Counted from the stretch's first letter, positions 1-11,455 are shown. The stretch: 64,000 bases of DNA from Pollenia angustigena (GCA_930367215.1 OV884056.1:121270053-121334052), one strand, 5' to 3'. Translations and numbers: made by a program. The notes: a model not told the origin generated them from the sequence alone.

Positions 1-1851
1 ACTGTCACTACTGTGCACTGTACCTGACAGGGAATTTATGCTTGTCTCTGGAGGCCTAGAGAGTGCGTCTGCCACCACATTACTTTTCCCGGGTTTATAT
101 CTCATTTCATAATTATACTCTTCCAAGATGGCTTTCCATCTCTTCATCTTACTATTGTTATTCTTCGTACTAAGTGCATATGTCAGTGGTTGGTGATCTG
201 TAAAGATAACGACTTTAGCTGACCCATACAAGTAATTCCGAAGATTCCCTAATGCCCATATTATGGCTAGCATCTCCTTCTCATTAGCCGCATAATGTTC
301 CTCTACTTCTGACAAGGTTCTAGATATAAATGCTATCGGCTGATCATCCTGACTCAGTACGGCTCCCAATGCTACATTAGAAGCGTCTGTTGTCAACTGA
401 AACTCTTTTCTAAAATCAGGATATGCGAGTATTACTTCTCCAGATACCAATGCATTTTTTAATGAATCGACGGCGTTTCTAGCTTCATGATCCAATTCAA
501 TTTTCCTACGGTTCGACTCCGATTTGGAAATCGCACCTGCATCCCCCCGTAATAATTTAGTCAGGGGTTTTGCCAAGTCTGCGTAGCCCCTTATGAACCT
601 CCTGTAATATCCTGAAAGTCCTAGGAAAGATCGGAGCTCTTTAAGCGTAGTGGGATAGGAAAATTTTACTATGGCTTCGACCTTTTTAGGATTAGCCTTT
701 ATTCCATTGTAAGAGACAATGAACCCTAAGAATTCCACTTCCTCCTTAAGGAACTCGCACTTGTCCAACTGGACCTTCATATTGGCAGCATTCAGTGTTC
801 CAAAAATGTCATTCAAGTGTTTGAAATGATCGTCTTCGTTTTTACTAAAGATTATTACATCGTCGATATAGACGTAGCATGTCTTGCCAATGTGTTCCCT
901 GAGAATATCATCGAGTGTTCTCTGAAATATAGATGGGGCTCATAAACTCATATTTACCATTGTTGACCGAAAAGGCCGTTTTCTCTATGTCCTCCTCCCT
1001 AAGGGGTATCTGATGAAACCCACTTTTTAAATCTATTACAGTAAAAAACCTATTACCTCCCAATTGGGAGAGAACCTCATTTATCTCCGGGATGGGGTAC
1101 CTATCTGGTATTGTAATCGAATTCAGTTTCCTGAAATCTATTACCAGTCTATACTTCTGTTTACCTGAAGCGTCTTGCTTCTTTGAGACAATCCATATAG
1201 GTGAGTTATATGGTGATCGTGATGGTCTTATTATACCATCTTCTAATAATTTATTAATTTCCTCCTCGACCACTGTTTTCATAGCCATTGGGTATGGGTA
1301 ATTCCTGGTATAGGTCGGTGTGTCTGTGGAAGTACGTATATCACCCACAACCCTGGTCGTATAGGTGAGCTTTTCGTCTGGGTCTGCGAATAAGCTTCTA
1401 TGGCGACTCACAATGTTCTCGAGAGAAATCCTTTGATTTTCTGACAGGTGTTTCATTCTAATTTCTATATTATTGACGTCTTGGGAAATATATTGGAATA
1501 TCGGGATTTTTATCTCTCCTTTTACAGTAAAATAATTCTTTGATGTATAAATCACGGCTGATAATTCTTTCAAACTATCGTTGCCCAACCATCAAAGGTT
1601 CGTAGCCCTGGTAATATGAAGAATTTTATGGGAACATCATTGATGCCAAACATTTTCAAAAGTGCATGATGTGTTATTTCCACATCTCCCGTAATCGATT
1701 TTGCGCTAAATTTCTCCTGGTTAGGTATATGATTAGTAACTAAACTTGGCTTTACATAATTCTTATTACTACCCGTATCTAAAAGGAATTTGAGAGTTTG
1801 GCCGTTCCTCGTTCTAACTCGAAAGTATGGGAGCGAGGAACTATTTAACCA
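1..1851 (-). pseudogene. pol: pol of element A: protease, reverse transcriptase and RNase H, broken and incomplete
   Basis: This would be the polyprotein for cDNA synthesis and integration. In the frame entered by a -1 shift at the end of gag, an aspartic protease motif LLDTGSNKN lies near 1760-1790. The RT fingers and palm follow at about 900-1590, the YIDD catalytic box is near 850-875, and an RNase H segment with LTTDAS lies near 385-400. A DALSRPP-like tether precedes the window edge, where integrase would start. There are two lesions: a small deletion with frame change near 1590-1595, between protease and RT, and a 23-base deficit with frame change near 930-937, just before the catalytic box. 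Without these breaks the frame reads cleanly from the gag end to base 1. Nothing downstream of RNase H is visible. Confidence 0.88.
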
Positions 1852-3329
1852 AAAAAATTCAGGTCATTGATTAAATCTTCCTGTGGATAGTCAGTTGTTC
1901 TGGGGTCATTCTCCCCAATTTCCGAATTTTCAGGCGGATACTCAGCCATCTCCAGCCCGCTATTGGCAAATTGCCTATAATATTCGTCAATTTCATTCAT
2001 TCCACCAACTGCGCCCTCTTCCTGGTAGTAATTATTGACATCATGGGATGGTTGTTGAATTCTACTTTCGTTGTTCGTTACAACGTGGAAATTCCTTTGC
2101 ATCTTTTTCTGAGGGGCCTGTATGGATGAAGTAGGTGCCCTCTTGAAGGCTGTATCGTGTGGTCTATTCATGTAATTAACCTGTCTGGATTGTATGGATC
2201 TATCTACCTCCATAGGTTCTACTTTAGGTGCCGGTGTAGGATAATTCGGGGTTGAATATTGAGGTCTGTTATAATGGTTCTGGAAACCATTTGGGTTTCC
2301 TTGATTAAACTGTGGTCTTGGGCCGAATTGTTGGTAACCGATTGGTCGAAAGTTCTGGTTGGGACTGTAATTTGGGTTATAGTTCGGTACAGGAGTATTA
2401 CGGGGTGGCAATGGTGGTCTTCTATGTACCGTACCGCCGACATAAGCAAGCTCGGGAAAGAATTTTTGTCTATTTCCCGTGAACGGATTGGTAATTCCAA
2501 TTCTGTCCCTCTGTATGTTCCCCTTTGATATTTGTCCATGTGCATAGTTCATGCGAAATGCCATGTTGTCTAACTTTAAGCAGATGTGTAGTGCCTCAGG
2601 CAAGGAAGCAGGTTCACGGACGCTTAACAACCGTGGAAGATCGCCGTTTAGACCCCTAACGAACGTGTCCAAGGCTTTATCCCTATATGTGTTCGTCATT
2701 GATCGAAGGCTTCCCTCATCTAGATTCAAACATGATACTTTGTCAAGTATCAGTGAAAGATGCTGATAAACAGCTTGATAAAACTCAGTTATAGGCCTAT
2801 TGCCTTGGCACAGAACTGTCATTTGATACTCCAAAGTTCCGATATCTCTTTTATCGGAATAGTGCATCATCAGACATTTCTTCATCCTGGGCCAATCCAA
2901 AGGTGTTCTGTATGACTCTAATGCAGTATCTGCATCACCAGTTATCTTTGTTCTAATGGTGTGCAAAATTGCATAATATCGTCCTGTCCCCTGGAGGGAC
3001 TTAAAGAGTTCCATTGCCCTATCCACCGATTTACGCCAGGAGTTAAATTCCCCCGGGTGCCCAGAAAATTCACGTAGCGTCCGTACAATGTCCGGTACTT
3101 TGTCTAATTCCTCTAATTTCGTTACAGTTCCGATGGGTTGATCTATTTCCTCCTCCCAGTGAGGACTTTGTGATCCCAGAACTTCGTTCAGAATCTCCCT
3201 TATCTGTTCCCTCTGAATGTTATTAAGCCCCGAGGAGCCACTGTTATGGACTGATGATCCATTTAAACTCATATTTAATGTTCTATTTAATCTGTCTGTC
3301 AGTTGATCTATAGTCTCGTCTTCTGACAT
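1845..3329 (-). CDS. gag: Gag of gypsy-like element A
   Basis: This 494-residue reading frame is uninterrupted and starts at an ATG at 3329. It is the capsid-type structural protein of the retrotransposon and would assemble cytoplasmic particles around the RNA. Residues 70-260 form the capsid-like core, including DKVPDIVRTLREFSG and DKALDTFVRGLNG. Residues 290-400 are rich in Pro, Asn and Gln, with repeated NPN/NYN/PQ motifs. No CCHC zinc knuckle is present, which is normal for the 17.6/297/ZAM group. The last codons before the stop are AAT TTT TTT GGT, a T-run suited to -1 frameshifting into pol. Related to element B gag at 24262-25620, with the same order of conserved boxes. The frame is intact although pol is broken. 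Confidence 0.92.
   Translation of the reverse strand: MSEDETIDQLTDRLNRTLNMSLNGSSVHNSGSSGLNNIQREQIREILNEVLGSQSPHWEEEIDQPIGTVTKLEELDKVPDIVRTLREFSGHPGEFNSWRKSVDRAMELFKSLQGTGRYYAILHTIRTKITGDADTALESYRTPLDWPRMKKCLMMHYSDKRDIGTLEYQMTVLCQGNRPITEFYQAVYQHLSLILDKVSCLNLDEGSLRSMTNTYRDKALDTFVRGLNGDLPRLLSVREPASLPEALHICLKLDNMAFRMNYAHGQISKGNIQRDRIGITNPFTGNRQKFFPELAYVGGTVHRRPPLPPRNTPVPNYNPNYSPNQNFRPIGYQQFGPRPQFNQGNPNGFQNHYNRPQYSTPNYPTPAPKVEPMEVDRSIQSRQVNYMNRPHDTAFKRAPTSSIQAPQKKMQRNFHVVTNNESRIQQPSHDVNNYYQEEGAVGGMNEIDEYYRQFANSGLEMAEYPPENSEIGENDPRTTDYPQEDLINDLNFFG
1851..1857 (-). promoter_or_regulatory. Putative -1 ribosomal frameshift site of element A
   Basis: A run of seven T on the minus strand sits four codons from the gag end in the phase T TTT TTT, followed by GGT and the stop codon. 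Slipping back one base enters the frame that reads the protease active-site motif. No stimulatory pseudoknot was modelled. Confidence 0.6.
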
Positions 3330-3454
3330 TGTTTTCGGAAATATTTTATGTTAACAGATGAAATAATAAAAGTTTCACTTTTTTTTCTTTTAACAATCTG
3401 ATTCTTGAATACTTAAATATGAAAAAAAAATAATAATAATAAAAAAAAGGAATA

Positions 3455-3463
3455 ATCTTACAT
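3455..3463 (-). promoter_or_regulatory. Putative leader splice donor of element A
   Basis: On the minus strand the leader reads AT|GTAAGAT, with the cut between 3462 and 3461, about 130 bases before gag. The same AT|GTAAGAT string occurs in the leader of element B (23821-23829), where it fits an env splice. This suggests a conserved subgenomic splice site. The matching acceptor of element A would lie outside the window. Confidence 0.5.
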
Positions 3464-3829
3464 TAATCTAAGAACCATACTGCTCTCCTGGATGATTTTG
3501 AGGCACTTGATGACTGATGAGTAGCTGGTGTTGTTGATATTGTTTGTTATAGCTGACGTTATTTCCAAGTTCACAATTTAATCACAATACTAATAATTTT
3601 TATTTATTACAAATTTTCTAATGCTTTTGCTATTTGCACCTTTTTAGGAAGAGTTTTTTTTCGAAATTGCACTTATTTTTATGTATTCTTAATGGTTATT
3701 TCTTTTAATTTTCTATTTACTTCCTTAGTTTTCCCTCTAATTCTTGTGTCACTGTTTCCAAAAAAAATTTTCTATAATTTTATATAAAAAAAGAATTGTT
3801 TTTCCTTCGTTTCACTCTTCTTTTAATGT

Positions 3830-4515
3830 CACTGTTTTTTTTTCCAAAATTTTCGATATTAATTTTTATTTAAAATTTTTAAAATTTTGTTTTAATGTTA
3901 CTATATTTTTTTTATAATTTTTTCTCATTTAAACATTTCCTTTTAAACTTTGTCGTCACTGTTTTTTTTCAGCATTAATTTTTATTTAAAATTTGTCACT
4001 ATTTTTTTATAATTTTTCCTATATTAATTTTCATTTAAAAATTTTCTTTTAAACTTTGTTGTCACTGTTTTTTTTCAGAATTAATTTTTTATTTAAAATT
4101 TTTCCTTTAAAATTTTGTTTTAATGTTACTATTGTTTTATAATTTTTTCTCATTTAAACATTTAAACATTTTAAACTTTGTCGTCACTGTTTTTTTTTCA
4201 GCATTAATTTTTATTTAAAATTTGTCACTATTTTTTTATAATTTTTCTATATTAATTTTCATTTAAAAATTTTCTTTTAAACTTTGTTGTCACTGTTTTT
4301 TTTCAGAATTAATTTTTTATTTAAAATTTTTCCTTTAAAATTTTGTTTTAATGTTACTATTTTTTTATAATTTTTTCATTTAAAAATTTTCCTTTAAACT
4401 TTGTCATCACTGTTTTTTTCAGAATTAATTTTTTATTTAAAATTTTTCCTTTAAAATTTTGTTTTAATGTCACTATTTTTATTTTTATTAATTTTTTTAA
4501 AAATTTTTTTGTTTC
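3830..4515 (-). repeat. A+T-rich tandem repeats in the leader of element A
   Basis: Blocks such as TCACTGTTTTTTTTCAG and TTTAAAATTTTGTTTTAATG recur. The largest unit repeats at about 231 bases (for example at 3952 and 4183), with shorter partial copies. The block lies between the primer-binding site and gag, where errantivirus-type elements often carry repeat-based regulatory or insulator sequences. I see no recognised protein-binding consensus. Confidence 0.75.
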
Positions 4516-4678
4516 ACTTTTCCTTATTTATAATTTCTATTGTCTAGTTAATCCGCGGGGCACGGGCTTACCAAGCTGTGACTTCACGTCACTCCTGTTT
4601 ATCGTTTACGGATTACTGAGGGGCTTGGCAAGGCTTGACTTTTGTTTTTTTCGATACCGGGGGACCTTTTATCCTTGG

Positions 4679-4696
4679 GTCCCTGCTCGGGCGCCA
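4679..4696 (-). other. Primer-binding site of element A, tRNA-Lys type
   Basis: The minus strand reads TGGCGCCCGAGCAGGGAC immediately inside the LTR. From memory this matches, with one difference, the complement of the 3' end of animal tRNA-Lys(UUU). Minus-strand cDNA synthesis would be primed here. Confidence 0.8.
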
Positions 4697-5121
4697 ATTA
4701 AATCCTGGATAGAATTTTTTAATAAAAAAATTAATTGTTGTGCGCGGATGGCGACACAACAATGTTCTTTATTTGGTATAAAAACTAAAAGTAACAATAT
4801 TCTTAAAAACTACCCTACTTATTAACAGGTTTTGTTGATCACGCCATTCGAGTATTTGGTATCAGCAGACGGCGCGTGCGATGTTGTTGCTATCGTTGTG
4901 CAATGTTGTTGATGGGAAATTGTTGAGTTGCAGTATTCCTGGCTGTTGGCAGTCACCCCATGTGGGTATCGGATATCAACCATTGGCATGTGCAATGGAA
5001 TTATTGTGAAATAAGCTGCGTTGTTGTATTGCAAAATACGCAACGTCAGCTTGTGAACTTATTTTGTGTCTTATTTAGTTATTTCCAAAAAAATAGATTT
5101 TAAACATAATTTGTGTTAACT
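4696..5121 (-). repeat. LTR of element A (5' LTR on the minus strand), boundaries inferred
   Basis: The inner end is fixed by the primer-binding site. The outer end is set where the minus strand begins AGTTAAC, the usual start of gypsy-group LTRs, next to a TATATA target-like sequence. The inner end TTAATT resembles the AATT end of element B. A minus-strand AATAAA lies near 4772-4777. The partner LTR is not in the window, so the outer boundary and length of about 426 bp are provisional. Confidence 0.55.
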
Positions 5122-5527
5122 TATATACTACTACTTTTTAAACTATGTTTTAAGTTTTTAAAACTGAATGAAATGTATTTATGTTTTCTTAAATATGGCT
5201 AAATAAATATATTTTTAATGCATATTTTTTACTTTTATTTTTGCATATTTCACTATTTTTATTGCATGTTTTATGCGCATATTTTGCGATTTTAAGTGCA
5301 TGAACTTCCTTGCCCTGATAATTAAGTTCTGACCAAATTTACAAAAATTACATTTTTCTAAAACAACATAAAATATTAGTTTCCAGCAGCATGCGACAAA
5401 CACAATTACCAATATTTGGTTGCAGTTTTTTGGATACCTTAGTTCGAAAATGTTTGCTACCGAATGGAATTAAAATTTTTGAAATCGGCGATAGCAAAAA
5501 ATTAGACTTTTAGCCGATGAAATTCAA
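5122..5527. other. A+T-rich sequence without recognised genes
   Basis: Between element A and the non-LTR fragment I see only A+T-rich sequence. The short open frames in it have low-complexity composition and no family signature. Confidence 0.6.
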
Positions 5528-6778
5528 TTTTTTTTTTTATTTATTTAAGTCTATGGATTTAAATCCGTACAGAATATTATTAAATTACAAACAATATGAT
5601 TAATTTATGTATTTAAAAACAAGATGATACTACGTTTAATGACAATGGTACTTAAAGAAGTCAACTAAATAATACATTTCGTTAAAATCTTTAAATATTC
5701 TCCGAAAAGGATCAGAATTTGCATAGTTTGTGTGAACGGCTTGAAGATATAATGGTATATAATTGCGAGTTGATCGCCGAGGAACGTTGAGTTTAACATT
5801 ACAAATTAGGAATTCAGAACTAACGTTACCATTAAGAAAATTAACTAAAAACGCAATGTTAAGCATTTTTCTTTGGCTTACTTGTGATGGTAATTTAACG
5901 CGTGCAAGTCTTACAGAGTAAGATGGAAGTACTTCAGAAGGATTCCAAGTTGAGTTTCCTAAGCAGAACAATAAAAATTGTTTTTGGACAGATTCTATAC
6001 GGTTTATGTGAACATCATAATCAGGATCCCAGATAATAGAGCCATATTCGATGATAGGTCTTACCAAAGATGTATATAACAGCTTTGTTATCATAGGATC
6101 AGTGAACTCCTTAGCCCAGCGTTTGATAAAGGCAACTACATTACGAGCTTTATTTATCGTTGATCAAGAAAAACGCCAAGATCCAAAATCTCCTTTACTA
6201 ATTCAAGTTGACAGTCACCCAAAGTATAGATACCCAGAGGATTCCATTTTCTACAAAAGCGCATATGCTTAAATTTTGTTAAATTGAGATTCATGATGTT
6301 GATATTGCACCAGTTATAGAAATTATCTAAATCATTGAAGATTGAGCATTTCCGATGATTTTTTGTAGCTTGAAAAGATTTTTACATCATCGGCATACAT
6401 TAACACATTACAATTGTGTATTGCACTCGGCAGATCATTTATAAAAAGTGAAAATAAGATTGGACCAAGGTGGCTTCCTTGCGGTACTCCAGAATTGACG
6501 ATGATGCTCTTTGATGTTGTATTATTAAAACGAACCCTTTGTTTCCTATAAGTAAGGTATGACTCAAGCCAGCGAAGACTGTTGTTAGTAAAACCCATTA
6601 TGGAAAGTTTTTTAAGAAGAAGGCTATGGTTGACTTTATCAAAAGCTTACTGAAGTCTGTGTATATAACGTCTGTTATTTGGGTATTATTGAATCCGTTA
6701 TGAATAATAGTGGTTGGATGTAATAGGTTGGTAACTGTTGAGCAACCTTTTCTAAAACCAATTTTCAGCCACTTTAAG
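5528..6778 (-). pseudogene. 5'-truncated non-LTR retrotransposon, reverse transcriptase and C-terminal domain
   Basis: Reading from 6778 down to 5528, a fingers motif GFRKGCSTVTNL lies near 6740 and a DFSKAF segment near 6640-6660. GVPQGSHLGPILFSLFINDL and the catalytic YADD box lie between 6332 and 6598. A C-terminal domain follows at 5636-6094, with SLVRPIIEYGSIIWDP and a conserved LPSYSVRL stretch. These are the RT core and tail of an endonuclease-type (I/Jockey-like) LINE. Frames change near 6650, near 6330-6350 and between 6095 and 6330. The 3' end is an AATAAA-like signal and an A-run, read on plus as the T-run at 5528-5540. No 5' half, endonuclease or ORF1 remains. The clade within LINEs was not resolved. 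Confidence 0.85.
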
Positions 6779-6965
6779 ATTGTTGAAGCTTTTTATGAAA
6801 ATGGACGTTCTTCATCTTCAGCGACGAGGCACACTTTCACCTCAGTGGAATTGCCGCATTTGGGCCAATGAGAATCTACGAGTGATTGTTGAAAAGGCGA
6901 TGCATTTACAAAGAGTGACTGTTTGGTGCGGTTTATGGGCTGGCAGCGTCATCGGGCCGTATAAT
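6779..6965 (+). pseudogene. Mariner-like transposase scrap
   Basis: A short N-terminal-like piece (IVEAFYENGR) runs directly into a catalytic-core piece. Across two frames one reads FSDEAHFHLSG and then NCRIWANENL and VTVWCGLWAGSVIGPY. These are strong mariner-superfamily signatures around the first catalytic aspartate. The join implies an internal deletion between the DNA-binding domain and the core, plus a frameshift near 6840. The fragment is cut off by the MITE at 6966-7088, and I found no convincing continuation beyond it. Confidence 0.75.
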
Positions 6966-7088
6966 CACCCTTATCGTACGCCTGCGACTGTTTGGTAATA
7001 GATTAAAGGAAATATATTCACGTTCTCTTTAAGCTATTACCAAACAGTCGCAGGCGTATTTTGAAATTCGCCAACCACGATAAGGGTG
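6966..7088. mobile_element. 123-bp hairpin MITE inserted in the mariner fragment
   Basis: The ends are CACCCTTATCG and its complement. Inner arms 6977-7001 and 7034-7058 are a perfect 25-bp inverted repeat around a 32-base loop. AAT flanks both sides (6963-6965 and 7089-7091), which fits a 3-bp target duplication. The terminal CACCCTTAT is shared with the Harbinger remnant at 41866-42996. Confidence 0.75.
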
Positions 7089-7091
7089 AAT

Positions 7092-9120
7092 AATTTTATT
7101 TAGTATTGTGGGTTTTACAAGTTGTCATATGTCTTAAAATAATAAAATACGACTGTTGTGAACAACCCCTCATAATTCAGTGTGTTATTTTAAATTTAAA
7201 TCAGCTGATTTAAAACAAATATAAAAAATAAATTTTTACCAAAAATAAAAATATTTTTTAATTATGATCTAACTAACTGAATTAAATCTTACCTCACTAT
7301 TTTCCATTTTTCAGACGCAAATCAGAAATAAATTTTATTTTGTTTGTTTACCAAACAGCGAAGTCCTAATTTGACGCCGCAAGTGATTTGTTGAAAAAAT
7401 TGCTAGCCATAGGTCTAATTCGGATGTCAGCCGGATAAAATTTTGCCATCAACGGCGACGTCTTACAAAAACTAATGCGGCTCGGCGCAGTCGTTCAGCG
7501 CAGATCTCTTCGGATTAATTACGACAGCACAATAAACATACCAAGCAAAGTTCTATTTATTTAAGACACTTTGGCTGACTTCCAAAACGACATATGCTTT
7601 GTATAAGAACAAAGTATAATGTTTCATTACGCCGCTGTACAATATATATGCAATGCAAACCCTTCCAAAACATCAATGGTAATTATTAGTAACGCAGCAA
7701 AAAAGCAATCAGAGCATCGGTTTTAAAGTTGATGCTTTGTGATATTTGACATTTAATTTGCAAGCAATACAGATTTATTTTAATATTATGTATTGCATCA
7801 CTTACATTTCAAAACGTTTAAATTAACAGAACACACAGTTGCATTGTGTCGGTACTTTGTACATGTGCATGGTTAAAATACAGTAGTTAAACTATATACA
7901 AACTTTGTATTAGTAAGTTTTGGAAGTCAGCCTTTTTGTTTACAAAGTCACAACAATATTTTTTAACCATTGTAAAATGTTAGAACATTACACACTTTGT
8001 TAATACCCCATATGTATGTATTATTTTTTGATTGTTAAATTTTATTTCTTTGTGAATGCATGTTTCACATTATCAGCATCTTCCATGCGTTCCTCTTAAA
8101 CGTATGCAAGTGTAAAAAAGCTATTAAATTTTTTTCCATCTGCCATGGCTATCAAAATGTTATAATATCTGTTTACTAACCCGTTGTAAACTTGTGCAAA
8201 TTATCACCAAGTCATAAGGTCCGAAATGTTAAAAAGTAATCCTAAAATTGTTATTTACTCAGTTTTCATTCCCTCTTTATATTATAATTCTTGTACTAAT
8301 TCTGCTTTATTAAAGGGTGAGTTCCAAAACGTCAGTTTCAACGCAAACATACAAATGCCTCGCTTTTTTAAACGCAACCTTGAATTTTATAAAATGGCGT
8401 TCAGAGCCAGTGTTTAAAAAACTGCAGTCAAAATCGAAAAATTGCTTTTTCTTTGACTTTTTCATTTTTCATGGGACAAAAATAAAAGGTTGCTTTTACT
8501 TCTGATTTATTTAATGTATACAGTCGAAGTCAAAGTAAATGCAAAAAACGAAAAGTTGTACACAACAAAGAACTTCGGCAGACGACATATTTGGAAGTTT
8601 TTAATTTTACTGACTGAAACTTTTAATAAATGGCGAAGTTTACGCAGATGGGATGTTGTGTGTGTGTGTTATTGTTTTGTTTTTGATTTTTTTGCAGTTT
8701 GAACTGGAAGAATAAATAAACTTTTGCTTGATTTATGTATGTATGTTTGTATGTATGTATGTACATATTTTGTTTTAGTTTTATTTTTGTACATACGAAA
8801 AATCCTTTTCCATTTGACACAAATAAAATTAAAAAAAATTTAATTAATTTAATTCAAATTAAATTAATTAAATAATAAAAATTAGTAATGTTTTACGCAC
8901 TTTGCACAACATCATTTAATATCTATAAATTAAAAGGTTTTTGTTTTGTTTTTTTTTTATTCTTCTTTGTTATTTTATCCTATTTTGATGTTTCTCTTGG
9001 CAGAGTTGCCACGATATATCAATTTTAATAGAGAGAAATATAAAACCGTTTACCGTGGTTATAAATAAGTTAGTGAATCACATTGTGGTTAGTGCATCAA
9101 AATGTGTGGTTATTAAAGTG
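7092..9120. other. No recognised gene: A+T-rich, one MITE candidate, simple repeats
   Basis: Apart from the inverted-repeat element at 7573-7932 I see microsatellite tracts (GT near 8650, TATG-type near 8735-8762) and a palindromic A+T block near 8825-8880. The segment 7360-7530 is less A+T-rich and may be a decayed tail of the mariner copy, but no motif is secure. Short open frames at 8226-8702 have no family signature. Confidence 0.5.
7573..7932. mobile_element. MITE candidate with 16-bp inverted ends
   Basis: GGCTGACTTCCAAAAC at 7573-7588 is exactly inverted at 7917-7932, enclosing 360 bp with no coding content. T-rich flanks are compatible with a short target duplication but do not prove one. 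Confidence 0.55.
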
Positions 9121-9280
9121 TTATGGTGTTTTCTTTTCTACAAAAAAAAAATATCACATTTTAAAAGGTGCATGTATTAAATGTCTTACCGAACATGTAA
9201 TACTGCAATTTTTTATTTGACGAGAACAAAACACAAAATTGGATCCCCCTGTTTTAAACAGCTGACAAAATATATAAAAA

Positions 9281-11455
9281 ACAAGTAAGAGTGCTATATT
9301 CGGCTGTGCCGAATCTTATATACCCTTCACCATTGTGCGAGCAGAATACAGAGCAACTAGACAAAAACTAAATAATTTTTACATATACATACATATTTCC
9401 AATACCTCAAACTTCATTATAAATAAAATTTAAAAAGCGAAAACTGGTAAATATTTTTTTTAAATCTTTTTAGAACATAAAACAAATAAAAATATTAAAA
9501 AAAAAATGTTCTTTTTAAAAAACCAAGAATCGAACCGGGAACTCTCAGTTTCTAACAAACCCCCTAGACAACTGAACCATGAAGGAACGTTAATCGAATA
9601 TCATTAAAATGAAATATGGCACGTTGACTGTTCACAAAATTCAACAAAGTTATGTTGTAATTACTTCTGATGTTTATGTTCACCACAAAGTTGGGAAATA
9701 TATTCACCAAAATAGTTCGCGCCATGTATGTGTGTTTGTTTGTTTTCTTTTATCTTTTTTGGCGAGTTTTTAAGTAGCAAAAAACACAAAAATTCCTAGT
9801 TTCTATTTGTAAAAATATTTTCGTTAAATAGATGAAATAATAAAGAAGGGTGATAACGAAAATCATAGTGGGCATTATGCTAGTATATGTAAGCAATTGA
9901 AGGGGGGGGGGGGGGGGGGTAGAGGGACATCACATGGTTAAATCAAGTTCTCTCCTCATAAGGTCCCAGAATATATATAATTAATTTTGGTCATAACTTT
10001 TTTGTATCTGAACCGATTTTCCCGAGTTTTTTATAAAATATGTTCTACTAAAAATTTCCGATATTTTGATATATAAGTCATAACCATAGGACAAATGGCA
10101 GCCCTTAAATTTAGGTTTTTATAAAATTTTTAATTTTTTTTGTACGGGAGGTACCACGCCCACTTCTCCAATCCCGCCCACATTTTGTAGGATGGTGTGT
10201 ATTGGCAACCTAAATGTGTGTACCTAATTTGGAAACTTTGGCTCTTGCCGTTCTCAAGATATACAGAAATTAAAAAAATACAACAACAAGGGATTTTTGG
10301 AAAAATTTAGAGGTAGTCGTGGTTTTTTGCTCATATCTACGTCATTTTTGGACCGATCTGGCTGAATTTCAATAGCAAGAAATGGTGGACTGTATGTAAC
10401 ATAAATGTAAAACAACCTAGCCGCTATCATGTCTGGATTATCCGGAAAACACATATCAAACGTAAGACGGACAGACGGTCAGACGGACAGACGGACATGG
10501 TTAAATCAAGTTCTCTCCTCATAAGGTCCCAGAATATATATACTTTATGGGGTCTAAAATCAATATTGTGGAAATTACAAACGTTATGACAAACTTATAT
10601 ATACCCTTTTCCACCTGAGGTGAAGGGTATAAAAAGAGTAATTTTTGGGATTTCAGTATTTTGATTATAACTCAGCCATTTTTTAACCGATTTGACAGAT
10701 TTATATACCGACGTGTTTAAGAAGAAATTTGCCAGTTAGTTGGGTTATAAAACTTGGACTCGGGGAGATCTATGGTTCCCGAAAGTTGGGTATTTAAAAA
10801 AAAAAATTTAATTTTGGTCATAACTTTTTTGTATCTGAACCGATTTTCCCGAGTTTTGTATAAAATATGTTCTACTAAAAATTTCCGATATTTTGATATA
10901 TAAGTCATATCCATAAGACAAATGGCAGCCCTTAAATTTAGGTTTTTATAAAATTTTTAATTTTTTTTGTACGGGAGGTACCACGCCCACTTCTCCAATC
11001 TCGCCCACATTTTGTAGGATGGTGTGTATTGGCAACCTAAATGTGTGTACCTAATTTGGAAACTTTGGCTCTTGCCGTTCTCAAGATATGCAGAAATTAA
11101 AAAAATACTACAACAACAAGGGATTTTTGGAAAAATTTAGAGGTAGTCGTGGTTTTTTGCTCATATCTACGTCATTTTTGGACCGATCTGGCTGAATTTC
11201 AATAGCAAGAAATGGTGGACTGTATGTAACATAAATGTAAAACAACCTAGCCGCTATCATGTCTGGATTATCCGGAAAACACATATCAAACGTAAGACGG
11301 ACAGACGGTCAGACGGACATGGTTAAATCAAGTTCTCTCCTCATAAGGTCCCAGAATACATATACTTTATGGGGTCTAAAATCAATATTGTGGAAATTAC
11401 AAACGTTATGACAAACTTATATATACCCTTTTCCACCTGAGGTGAAGGGTATAAA
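9281..11455 (+). repeat. Dispersed fly repeat with head, antisense tRNA-like module and duplicated tail
   Basis: The head at 9281-9340 carries a small palindrome around ATTCGGC and the string ATACCCTTCACC. The tail ends with the inverse, GGTGAAGGGTAT, near 10620-10631 and again at 11441-11453. The tail module contains a GACGGACAGACGG run and a conserved TTTATGGGGTCTAAAATC block. It is present twice in direct orientation (about 9958-10631 and 10735-11455), about 95% alike by eye. A run of 19 G lies at about 9902-9919. No protein is encoded. I do not recognise a named family with certainty. Related copies are at 14806-15657, 18235-19087 and 52907-53370. Confidence 0.7.
9522..9590 (-). other. 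tRNA-like module inside the dispersed repeat
   Basis: Read on minus, an A-box-like TGGTTCAGTTG is followed by a B box GGTTCGATTCT at tRNA-like spacing. The acceptor stem does not close, so this is a degenerate tRNA-derived promoter unit and not a functional tRNA gene. Confidence 0.5.

Larger units (their letters stand above)
1..5121 (-). mobile_element. Gypsy-like LTR retrotransposon A, truncated by the window edge
   Basis: Read on the minus strand the order is LTR (5121-4696), primer-binding site, long A+T-rich leader, gag (3329-1845) and pol (from about 1851 to the window start). The integrase, any env and the second LTR lie outside the window. Gag lacks a CCHC knuckle and shares two signatures with element B at 23176-30690: a REFSG box and a YMNRP box. 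The two are therefore related families in the 17.6/297/gypsy errantivirus group, although their nucleotide sequences are well diverged. Two frame-disrupting deletions in pol show that this copy is not autonomous. Confidence 0.9.

Noticed and set aside
2219..2766. Open frames on both strands inside gag of element A
   Set aside because: They are shadows of the Pro/Gln-rich gag coding sequence and have no signature of their own.
7360..7530. C-terminal part of the mariner transposase
   Set aside because: A possible RSPNLTP string is present, but the following residues do not fit the family well enough in any frame.
8226..8820. Several overlapping 60-70 codon frames
   Set aside because: Low-complexity A+T-rich translations with microsatellite content, no motif and no supporting splice or promoter structure.
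9902..9919. G-run as a structural or regulatory element
   Set aside because: A homopolymer of this length in repeat DNA is most simply slippage or an assembly problem.
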